A stretch of DNA of 64,000 bases from Sphingorhabdus sp. (GCF_029865925.1 NZ_JARXAI010000060.1:1-64000), one strand, 5' to 3'; shown: positions 1-12,236, counted from the first letter of the stretch. Numbers and translations are program-made. The notes: generated from the letters alone by a model not told the origin.

Positions 1-1143
1 CTGACCAACGGGCTTGCCGTAGCTGTTACTGCCTATCAGCGCTGCATTGACCCCAAGATACGGAACGAAGCTGGCCATCACCAACTCGCTGGCAGACGCG
101 GTGGCGCCTGTGGCGATGAACGCAATTCTGACCGGCGAGACCGATTGTGTTTGTGGCGCAAATCTCTTGGTTTCATTATTTGACGCCTTTGAGGCACGGA
201 AGCGGGTCACAGAGAATATATCGCTGCTAAAGCGGTTGCCAGCAAGCAAGTCGCCCATGACCTCAGCCGTAGAGACCAATCCGCCACCATTATAGCGGAA
301 GTCGATGACAAAGTTCGTGATCCCCTGCGCGCGGAAATCCGCAAAAGCCGTGCGCAACTGATTATCAGCGGTCGAAATGAATGTGCGCATGTTAATATAC
401 CCGACGCGCTGTCCGCCGCCATTATCAATGACCTTCACCCCATAACGCGATGATAGCGGGTCGATGTTATAATCTGCCTTGGCAACGGTGATGTTGCGTG
501 CACCCGATGCATCACTGATACGCAAAACTCGGCTTGTACCAACCGTGTTTGGACCCAAGGCGCTCGAGATGCCCGCAGAGCCTTGTGTGGCCAATATGTC
601 AGCCACAGAAACCAGGTTTGACGTATTCGTTCCTATCGCCAGAATTTCGGTGCCACGGTCGATACCTGCTGCAAGCGCAGGCGCCCCTTCAAACGCCTCA
701 ATTACGAAAATGCGGCTGCCTTGATAAGCAAGTCGCACTCCAAAGCCTGCCGTAGCACCCGAGGCGTAATAGGCATTTTCTTCCTGAATTGAAGTGACAT
801 AGGTGAAGTACCGGTCGCGACCCTGCCCGCGAGCTGTGGCAGTCAATGCGTTGATATAGGCCTGGACTGAAGTGTAGGCTGCTGGGTCTAAAGCCGACGG
901 TAAGGTTTCAGGAAAAAGATACCATTCGTTCAGAACGGACGCAGCAAAATTCTGCCGGTTGACCAAGCTGCAGGTGGTCGACGATGGGGGTGAAGGCGGC
1001 GGCGTTGAACTTGTTGGTAGCACGACATCCGTTCCGCCTCCGGAACTACTTCCATCACCGCATGCCGACACGCCTGCTGCCAGAATAAGCACGATGCTTT
1101 TTAACGATTGCTTTTTTGCCAATTCCTTATTGTATTCCTTCAT
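1..1143 (-). CDS. S41-family peptidase lipoprotein (partial, C-terminus beyond left edge)
   Basis: The frame is open on the minus strand to the window edge (381 codons visible), so the ORF track omits it. The N-terminus is a lipoprotein signal with lipobox GVSAC, followed by a Gly/Ser/Pro-rich linker. A helical cap and a PDZ-like segment (begins GFGVRLAYQG) come next, then the S41 catalytic core. The Ser nucleophile is in TASASEL (about residue 352) and the general-base Lys in YGKPVG (about 377); this 25-residue spacing fits C-terminal processing proteases. The family cleaves periplasmic or envelope proteins. The ATG at 1143 puts the lipobox near residue 28. The family is clear; the substrate and the missing C-terminal part are not. 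Confidence 0.85.
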   Translation of the reverse strand, partial: MKEYNKELAKKQSLKSIVLILAAGVSACGDGSSSGGGTDVVLPTSSTPPPSPPSSTTCSLVNRQNFAASVLNEWYLFPETLPSALDPAAYTSVQAYINALTATARGQGRDRYFTYVTSIQEENAYYASGATAGFGVRLAYQGSRIFVIEAFEGAPALAAGIDRGTEILAIGTNTSNLVSVADILATQGSAGISSALGPNTVGTSRVLRISDASGARNITVAKADYNIDPLSSRYGVKVIDNGGGQRVGYINMRTFISTADNQLRTAFADFRAQGITNFVIDFRYNGGGLVSTAEVMGDLLAGNRFSSDIFSVTRFRASKASNNETKRFAPQTQSVSPVRIAFIATGATASASELVMASFVPYLGVNAALIGSNSYGKPVGQ

Positions 1144-1429
1144 TCGGACTAAGCCTACGATCTCTAATTGCTATGCGCCCACTAGTCACTTGTCCATCCC
1201 AAACCAAAATTTAACAGACCTTGCTTGTAAATTGTTCACGCACATTCATTGCCGAAATATGTTCGACGCCTCATCTAGGCTGCCTATTCCTCTCCAGAGC
1301 AACCAATCTAATACCCTCTGATCAGTTTGCGTCCAAGGGACTGCGTGTCCCGAGCGGACGGCTCTCGCGCATTACGCGATTTGGCAACAGGTATCGCCGG
1401 CAGCATATTGCTGGATGGAGCCTGTGCAT

Positions 1430-3706
<2,277 letters not shown>

Positions 3707-3748
3707 TCAATAACAGATTATAGTCGTTAGTCTAAACTGCTTCGGCGA

Positions 3749-4164
3749 TTATTTGTTGCGGATCCCTTGATCGCTCCTGATGCGCCCCAATCCTTCATGC
3801 TTGGATTCGCCGCCCACCCGCGGCAGGCGCAGGCGGAATTGCAAGGCGGCGGCGCGGACCGAGCGCTGGATGTGCGAGCCATCGGAATATTCACCGAGCC
3901 CTGCGTAATCATCGACCCGATATTCCGGCGCGATGCGGCAGGCGATCAACGCCCAGCCTGGCCTCTCGGCGGTTTGCAAATAGCCCGGCAGTCCGCTGTC
4001 ATGGAGGTCGCGGCGCCACGCAGCGGCATATCGGCGCGCCATTGGGGCCGAACCGACGCGCTTGCTGTCCTCCGGCACGCCCCGATCGGGCGGGCCCATC
4101 TTGCCTTTGCCCGGTTCAGCACCCGAAGCTTGCGCTGTAACTCGCGCTCGTCGTTTTTCGTCAT
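3749..4164 (-). pseudogene. Small hypothetical gene, probably frameshifted
   Basis: An ideal Shine-Dalgarno sequence (GGAAGGAGGTG) stands just before ATG at 4164. That frame begins MTKNDERELQRKLRVLNRA, a charged helical start, but it soon becomes Arg/Ser/Ala-rich and stops at 3946. The neighbouring minus frame (track ORF 3749-4186) shows codon use typical of this genome from about 4100 to its stop at 3749, including IAPEYRVDDYAGLGEYSDG. The simplest reading is one gene with a one-base shift near the run CGGGCAAAGGCAAG. The alternative is that the 3749-4186 frame is used alone from a weaker start. I do not recognise the product. The lysine-rich N-terminus vaguely recalls IS481-type transposase starts, but nothing downstream supports that. 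Confidence 0.4.
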
Positions 4165-4462
4165 CGAAAACACCTCCTTCCATCACTGGAATAATGCAAA
4201 AGGTGTCTCGGAAGTCACTAAATGTCTATATTATCGTTGCCATGGGCGAAGGGCAAAGGCTGGCCTGTCGGCTTTTGATCACCTCATCCGGCATTGATAC
4301 GATATCCGATGGTAAATCGCAGCGCGCCGTGCAGTTTGCGCGCTGGCACACGCGGAATCGTTAACAAAAACTCCATTCGTCGAAAAATACTGGTCGTTTG
4401 CAGTTAGTTTCGCCAACAGGTAAACAGAATTCATTTCCGTCCTCTCCCCACTCGGTGAAAAA

Positions 4463-5512
4463 ATGCGCAAACCTATCCTTCTCTCATTGATGTTCTGTGT
4501 TGCAGCATGTGGAAGCGGCAGCGATGAAAAGCGTGAACGCCCTGCGCCATTGGTGACAGTCGGACCGGCAGTCTCAAATCAATTCTCGGATAATTACGTC
4601 GCGATCGGCACAGCTAACGCCAACGAACAAGTGTCCGTGCGCGCACCGGTTACCGAACGGATAACGCAGCTTGGCTTTTCCGATGGGGATTATGTCCAAA
4701 AAGGGCAGATGCTTGCCGTGCTCGCACAAGGTCAGGAAACCGCCTCTCTCGCCAGCGCGCAGGCGCGGGTTCGCGAAACAGAGCAGCAGCTAGCGCGTAT
4801 CACCGAACTCCACCGTCGCGGCTTTGCGACCAACGCAAGTTTGGAGGCACAAACAGCTTCAGCCAGTGCAGCAAAGGCCGTGGCGAATGTGGCACGCGCC
4901 TCGATTGGCGACCGCGTTGTCCGTGCGCCCTTCTCCGGTCAAGTGTCGCTGCGGCGCATATCCATTGGCGCTGTCGTTAGCGCGGGGGACGAAATCGCAG
5001 CTATAAGCGACCTCAGCTCCATAAAGCTGGACTTCACCGTTCCTGAGACCATGCTTGCAAATGTTCAAGTCGGGCAGCAGATTACTGCCAAGGCGTCTGC
5101 CTATCCCGACTATGTCGCATCCGGAAAGATTATGGCAATTGATCCGGTAATTAACCCGCAAACCCGAACAGCTACGTTACGTGCAATATTGCCCAACCGC
5201 GATGCTTTGCTGAAACCCGGCATGCTGCTTTCGGTAACGATCACCTCAAAAACGCGCATCGCCCCAGCGGTTCCGGAACTTTCTTTAGTTCGGGAAGGCG
5301 ACACCAGTTTTGTCTACATCATGGGGGCAGATTTTAAGGTTAAACGCATGCCCGTTAAAACAGGTGCGCGCGATGGAAATCTTGTCGAGATCATTGAAGG
5401 CCTCAAGATTGGCGACCGAATTGTAACCGAGGGCGTCGTGAAGCTTTCTGATGGCGCGACTGTCCGCACGGGCAAAGCCAAAGGCAGCGACACATCGAAC
5501 AAAGCACGTTGA
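4463..5512 (+). CDS. RND efflux periplasmic adaptor (HlyD/MFP family)
   Basis: Membrane-fusion component of a tripartite efflux pump; it links an inner-membrane RND transporter to an outer-membrane channel. It begins MRKPILLSLMFCVAACGSGS, a lipoprotein signal with lipobox VAAC. The biotinyl-lipoyl-like halves (VSVRAPVTERI..., VVRAPFSGQVSLRRISIG) flank a short alpha-hairpin (about residues 95-140), followed by beta-barrel and membrane-proximal domains. The 349-residue length is typical. The pump gene follows after 12 bases, so the two are surely co-transcribed. No outer-membrane factor gene is beside them, so a TolC-like channel elsewhere must serve. The substrate cannot be inferred. Confidence 0.92.
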   Translation: MRKPILLSLMFCVAACGSGSDEKRERPAPLVTVGPAVSNQFSDNYVAIGTANANEQVSVRAPVTERITQLGFSDGDYVQKGQMLAVLAQGQETASLASAQARVRETEQQLARITELHRRGFATNASLEAQTASASAAKAVANVARASIGDRVVRAPFSGQVSLRRISIGAVVSAGDEIAAISDLSSIKLDFTVPETMLANVQVGQQITAKASAYPDYVASGKIMAIDPVINPQTRTATLRAILPNRDALLKPGMLLSVTITSKTRIAPAVPELSLVREGDTSFVYIMGADFKVKRMPVKTGARDGNLVEIIEGLKIGDRIVTEGVVKLSDGATVRTGKAKGSDTSNKAR

Positions 5513-5524
5513 TGCAGTTCTGAC

Positions 5525-8500
5525 ATGAGCATTTCCGACATCTCCGTCCGCAGACCGGTATTTGCCGGGGTTATCGCCATACTTATGGTGCTGGTCGGGA
5601 TCGTTGGCTTTTTGAATTTGCCGGTGCGGGAATATCCTGACACCGAACCCCCAATCGTATCTGTTGGGACGGCCTACACTGGCGCTGCCGCAAGCGTTGT
5701 TGAAACGCGCGTGACTCAAGTTCTCGAAAACGCGCTTGCCGGAATTGAAGGTATCCAAACCATCACGTCGCGTTCACGTGATGGTCAATCCGAAATCACC
5801 ATTGAGTTTGCGCCCGGTCGCCCCGTCGATAGCGCCGCCAATGATGTGCGCGACCGCGTAGGTGGCGTGGCGGATGATTTGCCTGAAGAGGTTTTGGCAC
5901 CCGAGGTGCGCAAAGTGGACGCCGATGCATCGCCGATCCTGTTCCTCGTTGTATCCAAACCGGGCTGGTCGCGTCTTGAATTAAGCGATTATGTAGACCG
6001 CAATCTCGTCGACCGCTTTTCGGCTATCAACGGTGTAGCCCGCATTTTTGTCGGCGGCGAAGCGCGGCCATCAATGCGTATCTGGCTTCAGCCTGACCGG
6101 CTGGCTGCGCTAGGATTGACCCCGCTCGATGTTGAAAATGCCTTGCGTAGCCAGAATGTCGAGTTGCCCGCCGGGCGTTTAGAATCTACCGACCAAAACG
6201 TCACGCTTCGGGTCAGCCGCCCCTTTGGTAACGAAGCCGAATTTCGGCAGTTGGTGGTCGCCCGGGGCGCTGACGGATCGCTCACCCGGTTATCCGACGT
6301 TGCGCGGGTCGAAACCGGCCCGGAAAACCCTTATGCGGCATTTCGGTTAAATGGCAAGTCGGCCTTAGGCTTAGGTATTGTGCGCCAGTCAGGGGCAAAC
6401 ACGTTGGCCGTGGCCGACAGCGCCAAGGCGCTGGCGGAGAAAATCAAGCCAACACTGCCGCGCGGCATGACGATTTCCGTCGGCTCCGACGATTCGCTGT
6501 TCATCGGCAAGGCTATCAGTGGCGTCTGGATAACTCTAGCTGAAGCAGCAGCACTGGTTGTTCTGGTCATTTTCCTGTTTTTAGGCAGTTGGCGCGCGAC
6601 TATCATTCCGGCGGTTACCGTGCCGATCTGCCTTCTTGCGACCTTTGCTGTGTTGTGGATGTTAGGCTTTTCCATCAACTTACTCACCCTTCTAGCGCTC
6701 GTTTTGGCCATCGGCTTGGTTGTCGACGACGCCATTGTTGTGCTTGAAAACGTCTATCACCGGATCGAACAGGGCGAGCCGCCTTTGGTTGCTGCAGTAA
6801 CAGGTACGCGACAAGTCGCTTTTGCGGTCATTTCGACCACCATCGTCGTTTGCGCGGTGTTTGTGCCGGTGATGTTCCTTGCAGGACAAACAGGCTTGCT
6901 GTTCCGCGAGCTGGCAGGCGCAATGATAGCTGCCGTCGCCTTTTCTGGTTTCGTCGCACTTAGCCTTACGCCGATGCTGTGTTCGAAATTGCTAAAGCAA
7001 GAGAAGCGCGGACGCTTGGCATCATGGGTAGATGACAAGTTTCAGCGGATTGAGCAGAGTTATTCCAACCTGCTTGCGCGCGTCATTGCAAAGCCACTGG
7101 TGGCACTGCTGGGCGTGCTTGTGTTCTTAATGGTCGCCGGGTTCCTGTTTACGACGGTTCAGTCGGAACTAGCGCCGGCTGAAGACGTAGGCATCCTGAG
7201 CGCTAATATCGCCGCGCCCGAAGGTACGAGCTATGAGGCAATGGACAAATATATGCTGCAGGCGTCCGAACCATTGCTCAAATTGCGCGACAAGGGCACC
7301 GTTCGCTCCGTGATCCAGCGGACGCCTGGCGGCTATTCAGCAAGCGATGATTTCAATTCAGGTACGTTCTCGATTTTCCTTAAACCCTGGGAAGAGCGCA
7401 CCGAAAAGACCGAAGATGTCGTTGCACAAGTCAACAAGATTCTTGCCGAACTGCCCGCGGTTCGCGGCAACGGAGCGGCGCGGTCCTCCATCGGGCGCGG
7501 TCGAGGCCAGCCACTGAATTTCGTTATTGCGGGTTCGACCTATGAATCACTAACCGTTGCACGCAACCGCATATTGGCAGCAGCAAGTCAAAATCCCGGA
7601 ATCGTGAACCTCGATTCAGATTATAAAGAAACTAAGCCACAGATGGAGATTCAGGTCGATACCGCGCGCGCTGGCGATTTAGGCGTATCGGTGGCCGATG
7701 TCAGTCAGGCGCTTCAATCGCTGTTGGGGTCGCGCAGGGTATCAACTTATGTGGACCGTGGTGAAGAATATCGCGTCATCATTCAGGCGGACGCGAGAGA
7801 TCGCGCGACAGCGGAAAATCTTGCCGCCATTCAATTGCGAGCGCGCGATGGCGCGCTCGTTTCTTTGGCCAATATGATCAAATATACTGAAACAGCCGGC
7901 GCACGCGATTTGGGCCGCTTCAACAAACTGCGCGCCATTAACCTATCGGGCGGTCTGGCACCTGGCTACTCCATGGGGGAAGCGCTAGCATTTCTGGAAG
8001 AACAAGCTGCTGCATCGCCCGAGGTGTTGGCCGTTGGCTATCGCGGTGAAAGTCAGGCGTTCAAGGAAACGGGTGGTTCCATTATCGTGGTCTTCTTCCT
8101 AACCATTCTTCTCGTCTATCTGGTGCTGGCAGCGCAGTTTGAGAGCTTTGTGCATCCGATCACGATTATCACGACAGTGCCCCTAGCTGTCGGTGGCGGC
8201 ATCATTGGGCTTGCCCTCACTGGGATGACGCTGAACCTATATAGTCAGATAGGTATTGTGATGCTCGTCGGACTGGCCGCGAAAAACGGTATTTTGATTG
8301 TCGAATTCGCCAATCAATTGCGTGACGAAGGTCTGGAAATTCTCGACGCGATTCAACAGGCCGCTGCGCGCCGATTACGTCCAATTTTAATGACGTCCAT
8401 CGCAACCGTGTTTGGCGCGATACCCTTGGCAATTGCCGGCGGTGCCGGCGGCGCGGCGCGGTCCGCAATCGGCGTAGTTATTGTCTTCGGTGTAACGCTC

Positions 8501-8617
8501 GCGACGCTCATCACTCTTGTGCTCATTCCGCTGATTTATGCGCACCTCGCCAAATTTACCGGCTCACCCGAAGCAGTGTCACGCCGACTTGCGCAAGAGA
8601 TGGAAGCGCAAAAGTAG
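5525..8617 (+). CDS. RND efflux transporter permease (HAE-1/AcrB-like)
   Basis: Proton-driven multidrug or hydrophobic-compound exporter of 1030 residues with the usual 12-TM, two-repeat architecture. It begins MSISDISVRRPVFAGVIAIL, the standard RND N-terminal helix. The proton-relay Asp pair is in VVDDAIVVLENVYHR (TM4) and the TM10 Lys in GLAAKNGILIVEFAN; RRLRPILMTS supplies the conserved TM11 region. The two large periplasmic loops follow TM1 and TM7. It is coupled to the adaptor gene upstream. Its sequence type (MexB/MdtB-like branch of HAE-1) suggests small-molecule rather than metal export, because the heavy-metal CusA-type signature is not seen. Regulator and channel genes are not adjacent. 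Confidence 0.95.
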   Translation: MSISDISVRRPVFAGVIAILMVLVGIVGFLNLPVREYPDTEPPIVSVGTAYTGAAASVVETRVTQVLENALAGIEGIQTITSRSRDGQSEITIEFAPGRPVDSAANDVRDRVGGVADDLPEEVLAPEVRKVDADASPILFLVVSKPGWSRLELSDYVDRNLVDRFSAINGVARIFVGGEARPSMRIWLQPDRLAALGLTPLDVENALRSQNVELPAGRLESTDQNVTLRVSRPFGNEAEFRQLVVARGADGSLTRLSDVARVETGPENPYAAFRLNGKSALGLGIVRQSGANTLAVADSAKALAEKIKPTLPRGMTISVGSDDSLFIGKAISGVWITLAEAAALVVLVIFLFLGSWRATIIPAVTVPICLLATFAVLWMLGFSINLLTLLALVLAIGLVVDDAIVVLENVYHRIEQGEPPLVAAVTGTRQVAFAVISTTIVVCAVFVPVMFLAGQTGLLFRELAGAMIAAVAFSGFVALSLTPMLCSKLLKQEKRGRLASWVDDKFQRIEQSYSNLLARVIAKPLVALLGVLVFLMVAGFLFTTVQSELAPAEDVGILSANIAAPEGTSYEAMDKYMLQASEPLLKLRDKGTVRSVIQRTPGGYSASDDFNSGTFSIFLKPWEERTEKTEDVVAQVNKILAELPAVRGNGAARSSIGRGRGQPLNFVIAGSTYESLTVARNRILAAASQNPGIVNLDSDYKETKPQMEIQVDTARAGDLGVSVADVSQALQSLLGSRRVSTYVDRGEEYRVIIQADARDRATAENLAAIQLRARDGALVSLANMIKYTETAGARDLGRFNKLRAINLSGGLAPGYSMGEALAFLEEQAAASPEVLAVGYRGESQAFKETGGSIIVVFFLTILLVYLVLAAQFESFVHPITIITTVPLAVGGGIIGLALTGMTLNLYSQIGIVMLVGLAAKNGILIVEFANQLRDEGLEILDAIQQAAARRLRPILMTSIATVFGAIPLAIAGGAGGAARSAIGVVIVFGVTLATLITLVLIPLIYAHLAKFTGSPEAVSRRLAQEMEAQK

Positions 8618-8749
8618 CACTCAGCTTGAGGCTTTCTTGCCGCGAAGCATAGCGAAGTATTTCCAAAACTTCACAGAACATTTCGTCACTTCTTAACATA
8701 TTAGTCCTATCTGCGGCTTTGCCTCGAGCAAAAGACACAGGGACCGGAC

Positions 8750-9112
8750 ATGCGCACTGAAGTTCTGGTAAGTGCCCAGCATCGACAGATGCTGGATCAA
8801 GTGCTGGCGATTAGTCACATCATGCTTACCGACAGCGGCGGCGTTCAAGAAGAGGCACCAGCGCTTGGCAAACCTGTGCTGGTTCTGCGTGACACTACCG
8901 AGCGCCCTGAGGGCATTACCGCAGGCACCGCAAAGCTAATCGGCACTGATAAACACAGGATAATTTTGGAGGTTTCCAATATTTTAGACGATGATGCCGC
9001 TTATTCCGCCATGGTGCGGGCACATAATCCGTTTGGAGATGGGTACGTCAGCCAGCGCATAGCTGAGATTGTCTGGAATGCGCGTCGACAAGATCGTCTA
9101 TTACCTGCTTAG
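8750..9112 (+). pseudogene. wecB: UDP-N-acetylglucosamine 2-epimerase remnant with internal deletion
   Basis: This 120-codon frame joins two parts of WecB that are normally far apart. [18 protein letters not shown] is the segment normally near residues 30-50. It runs straight into the C-terminal UDP-binding part ([20 protein letters not shown], then RDTTERPEG), normally near residue 285 of about 370. The fusion falls after LDQVLA. The first 30 or so residues are also missing, with an in-frame TAG about 20 codons upstream. Most of the catalytic core is therefore gone and the product cannot be an active epimerase. No IS or direct repeat is visible at the joint. It stands just before ugd, as expected for a decayed polysaccharide-precursor locus. 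Confidence 0.85.
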
Positions 9113-9202
9113 TATCGCAGAGCCGCGCTGCAACACTTGTTCCTGACCAAATAACGTCATAAGGCGCTGCTATTCGACAGCCGTCTGAAAGAGGGATATC
9201 CA

Positions 9203-10504
9203 ATGAAGATTGCAATGATCGGTTCGGGCTATGTCGGCCTTGTGTCTGGGGCGTGCTTTGCGGATTTCGGACATGAAGTTGTCTGCGTAGACAAGGATGC
9301 GACAAAGATCGACCGATTGAACGCAAACATCATGCCGATTTACGAGCCCGGCTTGGACGCATTGGTTAAATCGAACGTAGACGCTGGACGGCTGAGCTTT
9401 TCAACGGATGTCCTGCGGTCGGTCAAAGGGTGCGACGCTGTTTTCATAGCCGTTGGCACGCCGTCGCGCCGTGGCGATGGCCATGCGGACCTGAGCTATG
9501 TCTATGCAGCTGCCGAGGAACTGGCCAGCGCCATTGATCCGCGGACCGTTGTCGTGACAAAATCTACCGTTCCTGTGGGCACTGGCGACGAAGTTGAACG
9601 CATCATTCGCGAAACCAACCCACAGCTTGAGTTTGCAGTCGTATCAAACCCCGAATTCTTGCGTGAAGGCGCTGCCATTGGTGATTTCAAGCGTCCTGAC
9701 CGCATCGTCGTGGGCAGCGACGTTGAATGGGCGCGCGATGTCATGCGCGCTGTGTATCGTCCTCTGTTTCTCAACGAATCGCCTTTATTGTTCACGAGCC
9801 GCCGTTCATCCGAGTTGATCAAATATGCCGCGAACGCATTTTTGGCGACGAAGATCACCTTTATCAATGAAATGGCGGATCTATGCGAGAAACTGGGCGC
9901 CAATGTGCAAGACGTATCGCGCGGCATCGGCCTTGATAATCGCATCGGGTCAAAGTTCTTACACGCTGGTCCTGGCTATGGCGGCAGTTGCTTTCCAAAG
10001 GACACGCTGGCGCTTCTCAAAACCGCTCAGGACCATGAAACGCCCGTTCGGATAGTCGAGGCTGTCGTGCAGGCAAATGACCTTAGAAAGCGTGCTATGG
10101 GCCGCAAGATCATCACCGCGCTGGGCGGTGATGTGCGGGGCATGAAAATTGGTCTACTTGGCCTGACGTTCAAACCCAATACAGATGATATGCGCGATGC
10201 GCCGTCCGTTGCGATTGTTCAGACCTTGCTCGATGCCGGCGCAATTGTGCATGCACATGACCCCGAAGGTATGGAGGAAGCAACAAAAATCCTTCCCGAT
10301 GTCATCATGGCCAGCAGTGCCTATGACGCCGCGCAAGATGCACAAGCGGTGGCCTTGATTACCGAGTGGGACGCATATCGTGCGCTCGACCTCGAGAAAC
10401 TCCACGCCGCGATGGCGGGCGATGTTCTTGTGGATTTGCGCAACATATATGGCACCGAAGAAGCGCAGGCCGCTGGGTTCAATTATGTCAGCGTGGGACG
10501 CTGA
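9203..10504 (+). CDS. ugd: UDP-glucose 6-dehydrogenase
   Basis: Oxidises UDP-glucose to UDP-glucuronate with two NAD+; the product feeds exopolysaccharide or lipid glycosylation. The 433 residues begin with a Rossmann GSGYVGLVSGACFADFGH. The central helix and dimer domain follow, and the catalytic Cys is in GPGYGGSCFPKD (about residue 263). The C-terminal UDP-binding domain includes LGLTFKPNTDDMRDAPS. An AGAGGG ribosome-binding site precedes the ATG by about 8 bases. The upstream neighbour is a broken epimerase of the same sugar-nucleotide theme; the downstream neighbour is convergent. All catalytic motifs are intact, so this gene has survived while its partner decayed. Confidence 0.96.
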   Translation: MKIAMIGSGYVGLVSGACFADFGHEVVCVDKDATKIDRLNANIMPIYEPGLDALVKSNVDAGRLSFSTDVLRSVKGCDAVFIAVGTPSRRGDGHADLSYVYAAAEELASAIDPRTVVVTKSTVPVGTGDEVERIIRETNPQLEFAVVSNPEFLREGAAIGDFKRPDRIVVGSDVEWARDVMRAVYRPLFLNESPLLFTSRRSSELIKYAANAFLATKITFINEMADLCEKLGANVQDVSRGIGLDNRIGSKFLHAGPGYGGSCFPKDTLALLKTAQDHETPVRIVEAVVQANDLRKRAMGRKIITALGGDVRGMKIGLLGLTFKPNTDDMRDAPSVAIVQTLLDAGAIVHAHDPEGMEEATKILPDVIMASSAYDAAQDAQAVALITEWDAYRALDLEKLHAAMAGDVLVDLRNIYGTEEAQAAGFNYVSVGR

Positions 10505-10517
10505 GGAACATAAGCAA

Positions 10518-10556
10518 TATTGGAAGTTGGCCGGTTGCAGCCGCAGGCCTCCAATA
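10518..10556. terminator. Hairpin between convergent ugd and acyl-CoA ligase genes
   Basis: TATTGGAAG and CCTCCAATA form an 8-of-9 stem around a GC-rich loop, in the short gap between two convergent genes. No long T-run follows on either strand, so a classical intrinsic terminator is not certain. Position is the main argument. Confidence 0.35.
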
Positions 10557-10560
10557 AGCT

Positions 10561-12120
10561 TTAATTCACCTGCCGGTCGTAACCAGCCCAATAAGGCGCG
10601 CGTAAATCCTTGCGGAGTATCTTTCCTGACGCATTGCGGGGCAACGCCGCAATGATGTCGACGGAACGTGGCACCTTGAAACCGGCAATGCGTACGCGGG
10701 CCCAAGCGATTACGCTTTCGGGATCCACCTGAGCACCGGGTTTGGGAACGCATACCGCCTTCACCGCCTCGCCCCATTTTTCATTAGGTACGCCAATGAC
10801 GGCGACCTCCAATATATCGGGATGGCCGTAAATCGCGCTTTCCACTTCCGCAGGATACACATTTTCGCCGCCGGTTATGATCATGTCCTTCACGCGGTCG
10901 TGGATGTACATATATCCGTCTTCATCAAGATATCCGGCATCTCCGGTCTTTATCCAACCACCCTCGGCGACAGTACCCTTCGTGGCATCAGGCAAGTTCC
11001 AATAGCCAAGCATGTTGTTAGATGACCGCGTCCATATCTCGCCGACATCAGCCACAGGAACATCATTCCCCGCCCCATCAACGACGCGTAATTCTACACC
11101 GGGCAGTGGTTTGCCAGCCGAGCGCATCCGTTTATTGCCATTGGGGTCGTGATCCTCAGGCGGCAACATGCAAATGGTGCCCGTCGTTTCCGTCATGCCG
11201 TAGACTTGAATGAACTCGGCGCTGAAAACGTCCATGCACTGGCGCAATAGTTCAAGCGGAATGGGCGCTGCGCCATAGAGGATATATTTGAGCCGGCTAT
11301 AATCGACATCACGGCATCTGGGGTGGTTAACCATCATCTGCAAGGCGGCGGGCACGATGAACAAGCGCGTTGCGCCGCCCTTTTCGATGCCATCAAAGAC
11401 CGAATCTGGCGTAAATTCGGCCTGTACCAGCGCCGGCAGACCAGACACCAGCGCCATAATGCCAAGCCCGGTCCCGCCAATATGCGCGCAGGGCATGGCG
11501 ATAAGGACAACCTCATCATCATCCCACTTGCTATAGGCATGTTCTTCTTCAGCCGCATTTTTGCGCAAGGCAAAGAGGTTTCGGTTGGAGAGCACCGCAC
11601 CCTTGGGATTACCCGTGGTGCCTGACGTATAAAGCTGCAGCGCGGCGTCATCGGCGCCAGCAGCGTCGAACGGCGCACGCGGCGCGGCGTCGATCATCTG
11701 CCGCGCTTCGTCCTCGCCGATTACGCGCTCGACAGTAGCAGTCTGATCGCCAAGCGCCTGAACACCAGCCTCAAACCCTTGTCCTGCAAACAAAACGCGC
11801 GCGCCGGTATCCTTGGCGATATAGGACCATTCGGCGGGCGCCAAACGCCAGCCAATCGGGACCATGACGATGCCTACGCGAGCCGCGCCGTAGAAAAGCG
11901 CAAAATACAGATCGCTGTTCTTGCCAATCCAGGCAACGCGGTCGCCCTTTTTCAAACCCAGCCCAAGCAGCATAGTTGCGATTTTTGCGGTGCGTTCTTC
12001 CAACTGCGCATATGTGAAATGCGCGTTATCTTGTGAGAGCGCAGCCCAATCCGGTCTTTCCGTCGTCCAATGCTTCAAGAAGCCATCGAACGTAAGTATG
12101 TCGTAACCGGCAGCGACCAT
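10561..12120 (-). CDS. AMP-dependent acyl-CoA synthetase/ligase
   Basis: ANL-superfamily enzyme that adenylates a carboxylic acid and transfers it to CoA (519 residues). Core motifs in order are the P-loop-like YTSGTTGNPKGAVLSNRN, YGMTETTG (A5), an ATP-ribose Asp in KTGDAGYLDEDGYMY, the hinge and GGENVYPAEVE, and the catalytic Lys in NASGKILRKDLR. The ORF track begins at a TTG five codons earlier. The ATG at 12120, with GGGAG 8 bases upstream, is better. The sequence resembles medium/long-chain fatty-acid or aromatic-acid CoA ligases; chain specificity cannot be read. No beta-oxidation genes are adjacent. Confidence 0.92.
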   Translation of the reverse strand: MVAAGYDILTFDGFLKHWTTERPDWAALSQDNAHFTYAQLEERTAKIATMLLGLGLKKGDRVAWIGKNSDLYFALFYGAARVGIVMVPIGWRLAPAEWSYIAKDTGARVLFAGQGFEAGVQALGDQTATVERVIGEDEARQMIDAAPRAPFDAAGADDAALQLYTSGTTGNPKGAVLSNRNLFALRKNAAEEEHAYSKWDDDEVVLIAMPCAHIGGTGLGIMALVSGLPALVQAEFTPDSVFDGIEKGGATRLFIVPAALQMMVNHPRCRDVDYSRLKYILYGAAPIPLELLRQCMDVFSAEFIQVYGMTETTGTICMLPPEDHDPNGNKRMRSAGKPLPGVELRVVDGAGNDVPVADVGEIWTRSSNNMLGYWNLPDATKGTVAEGGWIKTGDAGYLDEDGYMYIHDRVKDMIITGGENVYPAEVESAIYGHPDILEVAVIGVPNEKWGEAVKAVCVPKPGAQVDPESVIAWARVRIAGFKVPRSVDIIAALPRNASGKILRKDLRAPYWAGYDRQVN

Positions 12121-12236
12121 GTTATTATCTCCCAAGAATGACCGTATTTTGCAGAGGCCTGATGTGTTTTGTCGAGAGATTATAGCGGCGTGTCAATGCT
12201 GCGATTTGCTAATCCGAGCGAGGACTGAAGTGTCCC

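Noticed and set aside
1144-1429. Terminator or small RNA between katG and the S41 gene
   Set aside because: Short GC stems are present but no stem plus T-run that I could defend.
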